DNA from: Leptospira idonii
Lineage (GTDB): Bacteria > Spirochaetota > Leptospiria > Leptospirales > Leptospiraceae
DNA length: 64,000 nt
Reading direction: 5' to 3'
NCBI RefSeq assembly: GCF_004770995.1
Contig: NZ_RQHW01000003.1
Span: forward strand, 62,001 to 126,000
Position 1 is the stretch's first letter. Each line of letters begins with the position of its first letter. Shown here piece after piece: positions 17,306-24,901 of the stretch. The translations under genes were made by a program, and so were the position numbers. The notes below the pieces were generated by a model. It was not told where the DNA came from and did no database searches. It saw nothing but the letters and a program-made list of their open reading frames with translations.

Positions 17306-19243
17306 TTGATCCAATTCATACAAATCCACCAACACTTCGGTCCCAAAGTCTTATTTGAAGGATTCAGTTGGCATATCAAACCGGGGTGCAGAGTTGCGCT
17401 CGTAGGTCCCAACGGTTCCGGAAAAACGACACTGTTCCAAATGGCTTCCGGCAAATTGAAGCCCGAGTCAGGAGAAGTAGTTCGTTCCAAAAATACGGTT
17501 CATTCCCTTTTCCAACAGATTCCCGAATTCGATCCGAATGCGAAAGTAGTCGAGACAGTACTCGATGAGAACAAACTCTATCATGATTATTCGAAAAAAA
17601 GATCCGAGATCGAACATAGATTCGAAACCACCGATCCTGATTCCCCTGCATTCGAAACTTTACTGCACGACCAAAGCGAATTGGAAGAATTCGCTCACAA
17701 CCACGACTTACACGGATTAGAAGCTCGTGCAAAAAAAATCCTGTCCGGATTAGGATTCGCACAAGCGGACTTCGAAAGAAAAACGAAAGAATTTTCTCCA
17801 GGATACCACCATAGAATCGGTTTAGCCATTGCATTACTCAACCCTCACAACTTACTTTTATTAGATGAGCCGACCAACCATTTGGATGATAAAACCAAAA
17901 CTTGGCTCGCCGAATATCTATTAGATCAAAATCAAGCATTTGTATTGGTAACGCACGATCCAGAGTTTTTGAACAAAACGGTTTCTACCATCGTAGAGAT
18001 CAATCCTCATGGAGTTTTTGAATTCGAAGGAAGTCTGGAAGAATTCTTCGAAGCCAAAAATGAAATTCAGGAAAAACTAAGAGTCCAATTCGAAAAAGAA
18101 GAAGCCTACTTAAAAACCAGGATGGAATGGGTGGATCGGTTCCGTGCGCAAGCAACAAAGGCGCGTCAGGTGCAATCCGTATTGAAACGTCTGGAAAAAA
18201 GGGACAAGGTAGAAAACCCGGAAGAATCCTTTTGGAACCAAAAACCGGACTATCAATTCCAGCATGTCCCTTCCAGTAACATCATCCTTCGCTTAGAAAA
18301 CGGAAAGTTTTCTTACCCGGATAAAAATACGGGAGAAAAGAAATTAATTTTTGATCATGCGGAAATCGAAATTTCCGCAGGGGATAAAGTCGCTTTGGTA
18401 GGCCCGAACGGTGCCGGAAAATCCACGATGATGCGCTGTCTTCTCTCCCGACATAAATTGGATTCAGGAAATTTATACTACGGACCCAAAACACTGCTCG
18501 GATATTTTTCCCAAACACACGGAGAAGATTTAGACGAGTCTCTCAACCTTGTCGAAACAGTTGTCAAAAAATATCCGGATCTAAGTGATGAAAAGGCAAG
18601 AACTCTACTGGGCCATTTTTCATTCCCGGGAGACGGAGTTTTTAAGTCGGTAAAACATCTCTCCGGAGGAGAACAAAGTAGGCTGCGTCTGGCGCTTCTG
18701 GTAAATCAGCCTACCAACTGTTTGTTCCTGGACGAGCCCACAAATCACCTTGATATTGTTATCCGAGAAGCATTGAAACGTTCTTTGTACGATTTTCCGG
18801 GCTCCATGCTCATCATCAGCCACGATCCTGATTTTATGAAAGGGCTATGCAATCGTACGTTCCAACTTTCAGGAGGAGTACTAAAAAATCTAAATTGTAG
18901 CTTCGACGATTACCTGAAATTTCACAAGGAAGACGATGAAGAAGAGACTGCTTCTTCCGGCAGTAAGGCCAAAAAAGAAACGAAAAAAGAATCTACACAG
19001 GCCAGCAAAAACAAACGTAAAAAATTAGAAAAAGAAATTTCGGAAATTGAAGTCAAATTAGATAGATTGGAAAAAAACAAAAAAGACAAAGAAGAACTTC
19101 TACAGAACCCTGAGTTCTATAAAAACAGAAGTTTTCAATTGGAAATGGACACTTATAACGATATTAAAAATGAGATTGCGAGCCTCACCTCAAGATGGGA
19201 GCTTGCCACTCAAGAATTAGAGGAAATCGGAGGCGCAGTTTAA
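17306..19243 (+). CDS. ABC-F family ATPase (Uup/EttA-like)
   Basis: This 645-residue protein has two nucleotide-binding domains in tandem and no transmembrane segments, as in the ABC-F translation factors. The first domain has Walker A GPNGSGKTTLF near residue 35 and Walker B LLLLDEPTNHLDD. The second has GPNGAGKSTMM near residue 367, the signature LSGGEQSRLRLALL and Walker B CLFLDEPTNHLDI. The linker between them is charged and helical. The C terminus is a Lys/Glu coiled coil of about 90 residues, as in Uup. The start is a TTG at 17306. ABC-F proteins act on ribosomes or ribosome-bound nucleic acid; the exact subtype is not assigned. It overlaps nothing and is followed by a rhodanese gene after 2 bases. 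Confidence 0.9.
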   Translation: MIQFIQIHQHFGPKVLFEGFSWHIKPGCRVALVGPNGSGKTTLFQMASGKLKPESGEVVRSKNTVHSLFQQIPEFDPNAKVVETVLDENKLYHDYSKKRSEIEHRFETTDPDSPAFETLLHDQSELEEFAHNHDLHGLEARAKKILSGLGFAQADFERKTKEFSPGYHHRIGLAIALLNPHNLLLLDEPTNHLDDKTKTWLAEYLLDQNQAFVLVTHDPEFLNKTVSTIVEINPHGVFEFEGSLEEFFEAKNEIQEKLRVQFEKEEAYLKTRMEWVDRFRAQATKARQVQSVLKRLEKRDKVENPEESFWNQKPDYQFQHVPSSNIILRLENGKFSYPDKNTGEKKLIFDHAEIEISAGDKVALVGPNGAGKSTMMRCLLSRHKLDSGNLYYGPKTLLGYFSQTHGEDLDESLNLVETVVKKYPDLSDEKARTLLGHFSFPGDGVFKSVKHLSGGEQSRLRLALLVNQPTNCLFLDEPTNHLDIVIREALKRSLYDFPGSMLIISHDPDFMKGLCNRTFQLSGGVLKNLNCSFDDYLKFHKEDDEEETASSGSKAKKETKKESTQASKNKRKKLEKEISEIEVKLDRLEKNKKDKEELLQNPEFYKNRSFQLEMDTYNDIKNEIASLTSRWELATQELEEIGGAV

Positions 19244-19245
19244 AC

Positions 19246-19590
19246 ATGGGAGTCCCAGAAATCGACGTACAATCTTTTAAAGCACGTTTGGATGCCAGAT
19301 CGCAAGGAAAAGATCAATTTTTTGTCTTAGACGTTCGCAACCCAAATGAACAACAAATTGCCCTCATTCCCGGAACCGACAAATTGATTCCCGTCGGAGA
19401 ACTTGCTGCCCGCATCGGAGAACTGAAAGACCAAATAGACAACGAAATCCTCGTTTATTGCAGATCAGGTGGAAGGTCAGGAATGGCATGCGGGATTCTG
19501 GGAGAAGCCGGTTTCAAATCTTATAAAAATGTGGCAGGAGGTGTGTTGGCCTATTCCGACTTAGTCGATCCAACCATGCAAAAGTATTAA
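19246..19590 (+). CDS. single-domain rhodanese-like protein
   Basis: From the ATG at 19246, two bases after the ABC-F stop, this encodes a 114-residue rhodanese domain. It has FFVLDVRNPNEQQIALIPG (the DVR..E block), and the active-site loop YCRSGGRSGMAC with the catalytic Cys that carries persulfide, followed by GFKSYKNVAGGVLAYSD. Sulfurtransferase activity is inferred from the intact Cys loop. A longer in-frame start at 19195 lies inside the ABC-F gene and is not needed. Confidence 0.9.
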   Translation: MGVPEIDVQSFKARLDARSQGKDQFFVLDVRNPNEQQIALIPGTDKLIPVGELAARIGELKDQIDNEILVYCRSGGRSGMACGILGEAGFKSYKNVAGGVLAYSDLVDPTMQKY

Positions 19591-19594
19591 TCGA

Positions 19595-20647
19595 ATGAAA
19601 AAAACAGATAATTTAAGAATCCTCGAGCAACACAGCCTTATCCCAGCTTCCGTAATTATGGAAGAACTCCCTCTTACGGACAAAGCCTCCGAAGTAGTCA
19701 CGAAAGCCCGAACAGAAATTTCCGATTTGATTCACGGCAAAGACAACAAACGATTATTAGTTGTTGTGGGACCTTGTTCCGTTCACGACATAGGTGCCGT
19801 GATGGAATATGCAGGTAAGCTTTTACCGATGATCGAAAAGTATAAAAACGAACTTTTGATCGTGATGAGAGTTTATTTCGAAAAACCAAGAACCACGGTA
19901 GGATGGAAGGGACTCATCAACGATCCGAACTTGGACGGATCTTTCCATATTAACAAAGGTTTACATACTGCCAGAAAACTTCTTTCCGATCTAAACAATA
20001 TGGGTGTTCCTTGCGGAACTGAATTTTTGGACGTGATCTCTCCTCAATATATAGCCGATTTAGTGGCTTGGGGAGCGATCGGAGCGAGAACTACGGAAAG
20101 TCAAGTTCATAGAGAACTCGCTTCCGGTTTATCCGCTCCGATCGGGTTTAAAAACGGAACGGATGGGAATGTACAAATCGCAATCGATGCCATTCGTTCT
20201 GCGGGATCTTCCCATCATTTTTTATCCGTAACGAACCAAGGGACCAGCGCCATTTTCAAGACCGCAGGGAATACGGACACACATGTAATCCTCAGAGGAG
20301 GAAACAAAGGTCCGAATTACGACGAACAGTCAATCAACGAACTCGGTGCTCAAATAGAAAAAAACAATCTTCCTCCCAAAGTAATGATCGATTGTTCTCA
20401 TGGAAACAGCCAAAAGGATTTCCGTAAACAACCGTTAGTTTTGGATTCCGTAGGAGAACAATTTTCAAACGGTTCTAAATACATTTTAGGAGTGATGATC
20501 GAAAGTCATTTGCAGGAAGGAAGCCAATCCATCGATGCAAAACCTTTGGTGTATGGGAAATCGATTACGGATGCTTGTGTCTCTTGGGAAACGACAGTCC
20601 CCATGTTAGAGAAACTAGCGGAAGCTGTTAGAAAAAGAAAAGTTTAA
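19595..20647 (+). CDS. aroF: 3-deoxy-7-phosphoheptulonate synthase (DAHP synthase, AroFGH type)
   Basis: The 350-residue enzyme condenses phosphoenolpyruvate and erythrose 4-phosphate, the first step of the shikimate pathway for aromatic amino acids. Family blocks are complete: VVVGPCSVHD, MRVYFEKPRTTVGWKGLINDP, CGTEFLDVISPQYIADLVAWGAIGARTTESQ, FKNGTDGN, VILRGG, and the metal-binding DCSHGNS and ESHL motifs. The length is that of the class I-alpha enzymes whose isozymes are feedback-inhibited. The letter of the isozyme cannot be told from sequence. It begins 5 bases after the rhodanese gene and converges on panB through a set of hairpins. Confidence 0.93.
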   Translation: MKKTDNLRILEQHSLIPASVIMEELPLTDKASEVVTKARTEISDLIHGKDNKRLLVVVGPCSVHDIGAVMEYAGKLLPMIEKYKNELLIVMRVYFEKPRTTVGWKGLINDPNLDGSFHINKGLHTARKLLSDLNNMGVPCGTEFLDVISPQYIADLVAWGAIGARTTESQVHRELASGLSAPIGFKNGTDGNVQIAIDAIRSAGSSHHFLSVTNQGTSAIFKTAGNTDTHVILRGGNKGPNYDEQSINELGAQIEKNNLPPKVMIDCSHGNSQKDFRKQPLVLDSVGEQFSNGSKYILGVMIESHLQEGSQSIDAKPLVYGKSITDACVSWETTVPMLEKLAEAVRKRKV

Positions 20648-20656
20648 TTTGATTTA

Positions 20657-20738
20657 GGCAAGCCTTGCTTGCCGCCGAGGTAGTCGGCGGTTCTGCAACA
20701 ATACAATGCCCGGATTCAAAAGCTTGCTTTGAATCCGG
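20657..20738. terminator. three hairpins between convergent aroF and panB
   Basis: Three perfect stems follow each other. They are GGCAAG/CTTGCC (20657-20673, 6 bases), CCGCCGA/TCGGCGG (20672-20690, 7 bases) and CCGGATTCAAA/TTTGAATCCGG (20710-20738, 11 bases with a 7-base loop). The last is the most stable and can act on both strands between the convergent genes. No long T-run follows, so factor-independent termination is not certain. Confidence 0.55.
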
Positions 20739-20742
20739 CGGC

Positions 20743-21543
20743 TTAAGAAAATACGTTCGATTCGCCAGGATAGGTACGTTTTGTAACTTCTTCATGATAC
20801 TGCTGCACGGCAATATTGACATCCTTTGCCAAGTTAGCAAATTTCTTCAAAAACTTAGGATTAAATTCCTCGTTTAAACCCAATAGATCCTGCATCACCA
20901 AAACCTGTCCGGAAGTATATCTTCCTGCTCCGATTCCAATCGTAGGAATAGAAATAGCCTCGGTGATTTCTTTGCCCAGAGATTCAGGAATCAGTTCCAA
21001 AACGATTCCGAATGCCCCTGCATCCGCCAGCTCTTTGGATTTTTCAATCATCCTTTTTCTGGATTCTTCCGTTTTGCCTTGGACACGGTGTCCGCCCAAA
21101 GTATGAACCGATTGAGGTGTGAGTCCTAAGTGGGCGAAAACAGGAACTCCCATTTCCGTCAAACGATGAGTGAGCTCGATCACAAGATTGGAGTCCCCTT
21201 CCAGTTTCACACAATCCGCCGTAGTCTCTTTCATAATTTTACCAGCGGAACGAATCCCTTCTTCGATCGAAGTTTGGTAAGAAAGAAAAGGCATATCTGC
21301 AATGACCGTTTTTTCAGGAGCACCTTTACAGACGGCTTTCGTATGATAGATAATATCTTCCAAAGTGACAGGAATGGTAGATCCATGACCTTGGATGACG
21401 TTCCCCATAGAGTCCCCTACTAAGATGGAATGAACATCCGTTTTTGCAAACAATCGGGCGAATGTATAATCGTAGCAGGTGATGACCGAGATCGGTTCTT
21501 TAGCTTCGTATTTTTTTCTAAACTCTAGAATGATATTTTTCAT
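20743..21543 (-). CDS. panB: 3-methyl-2-oxobutanoate hydroxymethyltransferase
   Basis: The 266-residue protein is a typical PanB, which transfers a hydroxymethyl group to 2-ketoisovalerate to make ketopantoate for pantothenate and CoA. Motifs include ITCYDYTFARLF, VGDSMGNVIQGH, DMPFLSYQ, VKLEGD, HLGLTPQSVH and GIGAGRYTSGQVLVMQDLLGL, with metal-binding Asp residues intact. The ATG at 21543 lies within the last 26 bases of folK, so translation is probably coupled. panC is not in the window. Confidence 0.95.
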   Translation of the reverse strand: MKNIILEFRKKYEAKEPISVITCYDYTFARLFAKTDVHSILVGDSMGNVIQGHGSTIPVTLEDIIYHTKAVCKGAPEKTVIADMPFLSYQTSIEEGIRSAGKIMKETTADCVKLEGDSNLVIELTHRLTEMGVPVFAHLGLTPQSVHTLGGHRVQGKTEESRKRMIEKSKELADAGAFGIVLELIPESLGKEITEAISIPTIGIGAGRYTSGQVLVMQDLLGLNEEFNPKFLKKFANLAKDVNIAVQQYHEEVTKRTYPGESNVFS

Positions 21544-21991
21544 AAACAGACTCCTGGTAGAGTGAATAAACGCCTACTTCGCCCATCTCGACTAATATTT
21601 GTTTAATGAATGGTCTGGTAAATAAGGAATGATGAGGAAGAGTTAAAAAATCAGTAGTCATCACTACGGATTCATAGGATAAAATATCGATATCGATTTC
21701 TCTGGGTCCTTTCCAGGATCTGCGTTTTCTACCCAATTTGTTTTCGATGCTTTGGAGCGACTCCAATAGGCAAGGCAAAGTGAAAGAAGGAGATACGTGT
21801 ACCTTGATGATTTGATTGAGAAACATCGGTTGGTTCGTATTTTCTAACGGAGCTGTTTCCAGAGGTTTCGATTGAGATAAAACTTGAATTTCGGGAAGAA
21901 GAGAAATTTCCCATACCGCCTGTTCCAAATAGTGATGTCGATCACCCATATTGGAACCTAAAGAAAGGTAGGCGGTATTCGAATATTTCAT
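21518..21991 (-). CDS. folK: 6-hydroxymethyl-7,8-dihydropterin pyrophosphokinase
   Basis: From the ATG at 21991 this is a 157-residue HPPK, the usual size. It has YLSLGSNMGDRHHYL (N-terminal pterin/ATP site), SKPLETAPL, MFLNQIIKV and the signature GPREIDIDIL with the metal-binding Asp pair, then LPHHSLFTRPFI. It transfers pyrophosphate from ATP in the folate pathway. A start 111 bases upstream is in frame but would lie inside the preceding dnaC-like gene; the ATGA overlap at 21988-21991 supports the shorter form. panB follows with a 26-base overlap, so folate and pantothenate genes are coupled. Confidence 0.93.
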   Translation of the reverse strand: MKYSNTAYLSLGSNMGDRHHYLEQAVWEISLLPEIQVLSQSKPLETAPLENTNQPMFLNQIIKVHVSPSFTLPCLLESLQSIENKLGRKRRSWKGPREIDIDILSYESVVMTTDFLTLPHHSLFTRPFIKQILVEMGEVGVYSLYQESVYEKYHSRV

Positions 21992-22860
21992 CCCACTTTC
22001 TCCGGCGCAAATTTCATCCGATAGTCGGGACATTTGAGCTGAATCTCCTTCGTCATTTCCATTAGACGGGAGTAAATGCGGCCTTGGCCTCTTTCCCTCC
22101 ATTCGTCCAAAGGATGATTGGAAGTAAGAAGGGTGATTTTTTCCTGCTCGTAACGGCTATCGATCAGATCGTATAACTTTCTATTGTTGAATTCGGATTC
22201 TTTTTGCACTCCGAAATCGTCTATGACCAAAACATCTACATTTGCAAATTCTCTTTCGATGAAACGTTCCTGTCCGTGGGTTTCACTGTCGGATTGGTAA
22301 GTATCCCGAATGGCGGACAAAAAGTCCTTATTCACTTTAGCATATTTGCATTTAATACCGTATCTAAAAATAAGTTCGTTCAAAATAACACAAGCAAGTA
22401 AGGTTTTGCCGGATCCGGTTCCTCCCCAAAGATAAAAACCTTGTGGGGAAAATGCAGGATCAGCCCAACTATGAACCAATTCGTTGGCCCAATCATGCGC
22501 CACCATAAAGGAAAGATCGGGATCGTTCTTAGTGTTTCCAATATCGACAGTAGACAAAAATTGAAATCGGTAGCGTGGAGGAATGTTCGCATTTTCTACG
22601 AGAACTTCCAAATTACGAACATGGAGCCTTGCATTATGACAAAGGCAGGGCATCATTTTATTTTGGGATCGATCGAAGACTAAAAAAGGAGGTTTTCCTT
22701 CCGACTCACACTTGTTACAGTCATTACCGACACAGAAACAGAGAGAAAGAGCGCCGGATCTCGAGCCTCTTACTTGTTCCGCTAAGGTAAATCCGACTCC
22801 TCCGCAGTTTTTGCACTGCTGGTTTCCGTCTCGGATTGATGTGATTTCAGAAAGATTCAT
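21988..22860 (-). CDS. DnaC-like AAA+ ATPase with N-terminal zinc-finger region
   Basis: The 290-residue protein has a Cys-rich N terminus (CKNCGG, CFCVGNDCNKC, CLCHNA; about residues 16-75), which looks like a zinc-binding module. The AAA+ core has Walker A WGGTGSGKTLLA near residue 147, Walker B VLVIDDFGVQ near 216, and sensor 1 LLTSNHPL. This is the layout of DnaC/DnaI-type helicase loaders and IstB-like proteins. I favour a helicase loader because no transposase is near. The stop overlaps the folK start. Confidence 0.85.
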   Translation of the reverse strand: MNLSEITSIRDGNQQCKNCGGVGFTLAEQVRGSRSGALSLCFCVGNDCNKCESEGKPPFLVFDRSQNKMMPCLCHNARLHVRNLEVLVENANIPPRYRFQFLSTVDIGNTKNDPDLSFMVAHDWANELVHSWADPAFSPQGFYLWGGTGSGKTLLACVILNELIFRYGIKCKYAKVNKDFLSAIRDTYQSDSETHGQERFIEREFANVDVLVIDDFGVQKESEFNNRKLYDLIDSRYEQEKITLLTSNHPLDEWRERGQGRIYSRLMEMTKEIQLKCPDYRMKFAPEKVG

Positions 22861-23003
22861 CCTTAAATGCAGTGTTCCTAATGTTTCCAGCCTGTCAAGA
22901 ATTGAGATTTTGGAAAGTCCGGGCGATTTATGTCTCTTATTTCGGCACTTCCTGCCTCTTTTTCCTAAATAAAAACCTTTTTTTCGGCTTTAATTCGTTA
23001 TTA

Positions 23004-23025
23004 TTGACTTAGAGGTTTCCGATAC
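23004..23025 (+). promoter_or_regulatory. candidate promoter upstream of the FcpA-like gene
   Basis: TTGACT at 23004-23009 could be a sigma70 -35 element, but no good -10 follows at 17 bases. TCCGATAC at 23018-23025 resembles the sigma28 (FliA) -10 element GCCGATAA, with TATTATTG 19 bases ahead in place of TAAAGTTT. This leaves a leader of about 60 bases. Suggestive only. Confidence 0.25.
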
Positions 23026-23093
23026 TTTCATTGAAGAAATAGATTTATATCCTTTCTTCAAAATATTGAAAGAGACAAAAGGGTCACACGACT

Positions 23094-23993
23094 ATGAAGA
23101 TTTTTAAATATCTCCTCATTCTCCATCTGGTGTTGAGCACTGGTGCAATTTTCGCCCAAGATGCTACCACTGCACAGGAAAGCCAAGCGGCAAAAGAACA
23201 AGTCAACGAACTATTGAAAGGTGAACTTGTTCCGGAAAACGATGACGCAGAATTAACTCCTGCCCAGAAGGAACTTAAGAAAAAGACCATGGAGGATGAA
23301 ACTCTATGGAAAAACCCTGACTACAAAGGGTATAACAAAACTTTCCAAGAGTTACACCAACTTTCTAAAACTTTCGCAAACAACCAGTTCCGTTTGGCTC
23401 TTTCAAACTACCAATCTGGCGTAAACACAGTTCTCAAAAATAGAGACTGGGTAGAGCAGTTCAGAAAAGAAGAAGCTGAGAAGAAGCGATTGGATGAAAA
23501 GTGGTATTGGCAAAAAGTAGACCGTCGTGCTAGAGAAGAACGAGTGGTTTACCGTGAAAAAATGAAAGCAAAACAAGATGCTCTCAATTATTTCTCAAAA
23601 GCAATCAATCACTTAGATGAAATTAAAAACCCTGACCTAAGAGAAAGACCAGAGTTCAAAAGACTTTTGTCCGATGTATATCGCTCTTGGATTATGGCAG
23701 AATACGATCTTCAAAATCTTCCTCAATGTATCCCAATTCTTGAGCTTTACATAGAGATTGATGATAATGAAAAAGAATATCCTGCTCACAAATATCTTGC
23801 AAGTGCATATTCTTTCGAAGAGAACATGATCAAAAAGACAAAAGGTCCGGATGACATGCTTTTCAAATACAGATACAAGAAGAACGTTCACCTTCTCCGT
23901 GCTACTGAGTTAAAATATGGAAAAGATTCTCCTGAATACAAACATATTGTTAACATCATCAACAAGGATGAGGTAATTTCGGTAGCTCAATAA
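23094..23993 (+). CDS. fcpA: secreted helical protein, probable flagellar coiling protein FcpA
   Basis: This 299-residue protein has a cleavable signal peptide ([22 protein letters not shown]) followed by an entirely helical, highly charged mature chain. Readable TPR-like segments include [27 protein letters not shown] and [30 protein letters not shown]. Size, signal, composition and the Leptospira setting match FcpA, the abundant flagellar sheath protein that gives Leptospira flagella their coil. The identification rests on recall, not alignment. Strong expression is suggested by a clean terminator after the stop. It stands alone, divergent from the dnaC-like gene. Confidence 0.65.
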   Translation: MKIFKYLLILHLVLSTGAIFAQDATTAQESQAAKEQVNELLKGELVPENDDAELTPAQKELKKKTMEDETLWKNPDYKGYNKTFQELHQLSKTFANNQFRLALSNYQSGVNTVLKNRDWVEQFRKEEAEKKRLDEKWYWQKVDRRAREERVVYREKMKAKQDALNYFSKAINHLDEIKNPDLRERPEFKRLLSDVYRSWIMAEYDLQNLPQCIPILELYIEIDDNEKEYPAHKYLASAYSFEENMIKKTKGPDDMLFKYRYKKNVHLLRATELKYGKDSPEYKHIVNIINKDEVISVAQ

Positions 23994-24020
23994 TCCCGAA
24001 ACATCTCTTTCAATAAAAGG

Positions 24021-24046
24021 CCCGGCCGAAAGCGCCGGGTTTTTTT
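24021..24046 (+). terminator. rho-independent terminator of the FcpA-like gene
   Basis: CCCGGC at 24021-24026 and GCCGGG at 24034-24039 form a 6-base GC stem with a 7-base loop, followed directly by seven T residues to 24046. It lies 28 bases after the stop of the plus-strand gene. This is the clearest intrinsic terminator in the window. Confidence 0.85.
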
Positions 24047-24144
24047 ATTTCTGATTCCATAACTTCCCCCTCCGACTCGATTCGTTTTTTTGCAGCAAGA
24101 CTAGCCTTGGTATCTGTTGGCTTAATATTTTTGGTTTTAAGCTA

Positions 24145-24720
24145 TTAAGAGTCTACTAGATGAGTGATTTTGACTCTATATTCTGCGATTTTCGTGTAAG
24201 TGGTTCTGTCGAATCGTTGGTTTGATTCGAGTATCTTTAAGGATGTGGTATCTCTTGCTAAACCCGCTCCACGCACAATATCGAGCCAGCCAGTTACTTC
24301 CCATTCCAACATAAGACTCAATAAAGCAGAACGAGAAATCCCCAAAGCGTGAGAAATGATGTCCATTTCCATCAAACTTTGACTTACAACCCTACAGCTT
24401 ACTTTCTTTAGATTTAAGCCTTGAGATTGATACGTTCGTGTGATCTTGCGCCTACGACCGGTAATCATTCCTTGGTAAATTAACGATGCAGAATCTTCTA
24501 ATAGATTTCGAATCTTTACGGAAAAGGTACAAGGCTTTCCATCAATATACTTTAATCTATCACAAAGCTCTTGAGGAACCATGAAAGATGTATTTGAAGA
24601 GTCTTCGTCATCTTGGAAATCGTAATGATTCTCTTCAGGAAGTTCACTAAAAATTCTCTTTCGGACGAATTCCCAATTTTTAAAATCTAGACCATTGATT
24701 AAGATTTCATTCTTTTCCAT
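24145..24720 (-). CDS. DUF1564 family protein
   Basis: This 191-residue protein fits DUF1564, a family found essentially in Leptospira and often in many copies. The pattern is TSFMVPQELCDRLKYI near residue 45, SVKIRNLLED, RKITRTYQSQGLNLKKVSCRV near 110, and DIISHALGISRSALLSLMLEWEVTGWLDIV. The SRSALLSLMLE segment looks like a ribbon-helix-helix or short helix-turn-helix, so DNA binding is possible but unproven. Such genes are sometimes linked to mobile or variable regions, though nothing mobile is visible here. It is an isolated gene. Confidence 0.8.
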   Translation of the reverse strand: MEKNEILINGLDFKNWEFVRKRIFSELPEENHYDFQDDEDSSNTSFMVPQELCDRLKYIDGKPCTFSVKIRNLLEDSASLIYQGMITGRRRKITRTYQSQGLNLKKVSCRVVSQSLMEMDIISHALGISRSALLSLMLEWEVTGWLDIVRGAGLARDTTSLKILESNQRFDRTTYTKIAEYRVKITHLVDS

Positions 24721-24901
24721 TCTAAAGAATGGAGGTTCACAATAATAATTCTTGGCCGAACTTATTGTAAATAAGCCGGATTTAATTTCTGGAACAAAAG
24801 TAAGTAATCATTACCCTATCCCTGCGCCACCTAACCTAACAAAAAAACTTCATTACTCAGTATAGGACAAGGATAGATAATAATTCGAGGGAGATTGAAT
24901 T

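Noticed and set aside
21988..22860. IstB-type transposition helper
   Set aside because: The AAA+ core could fit IstB, but no transposase, inverted repeat or target duplication is near, and the gene is overlapped with folK; a helicase loader fits better.
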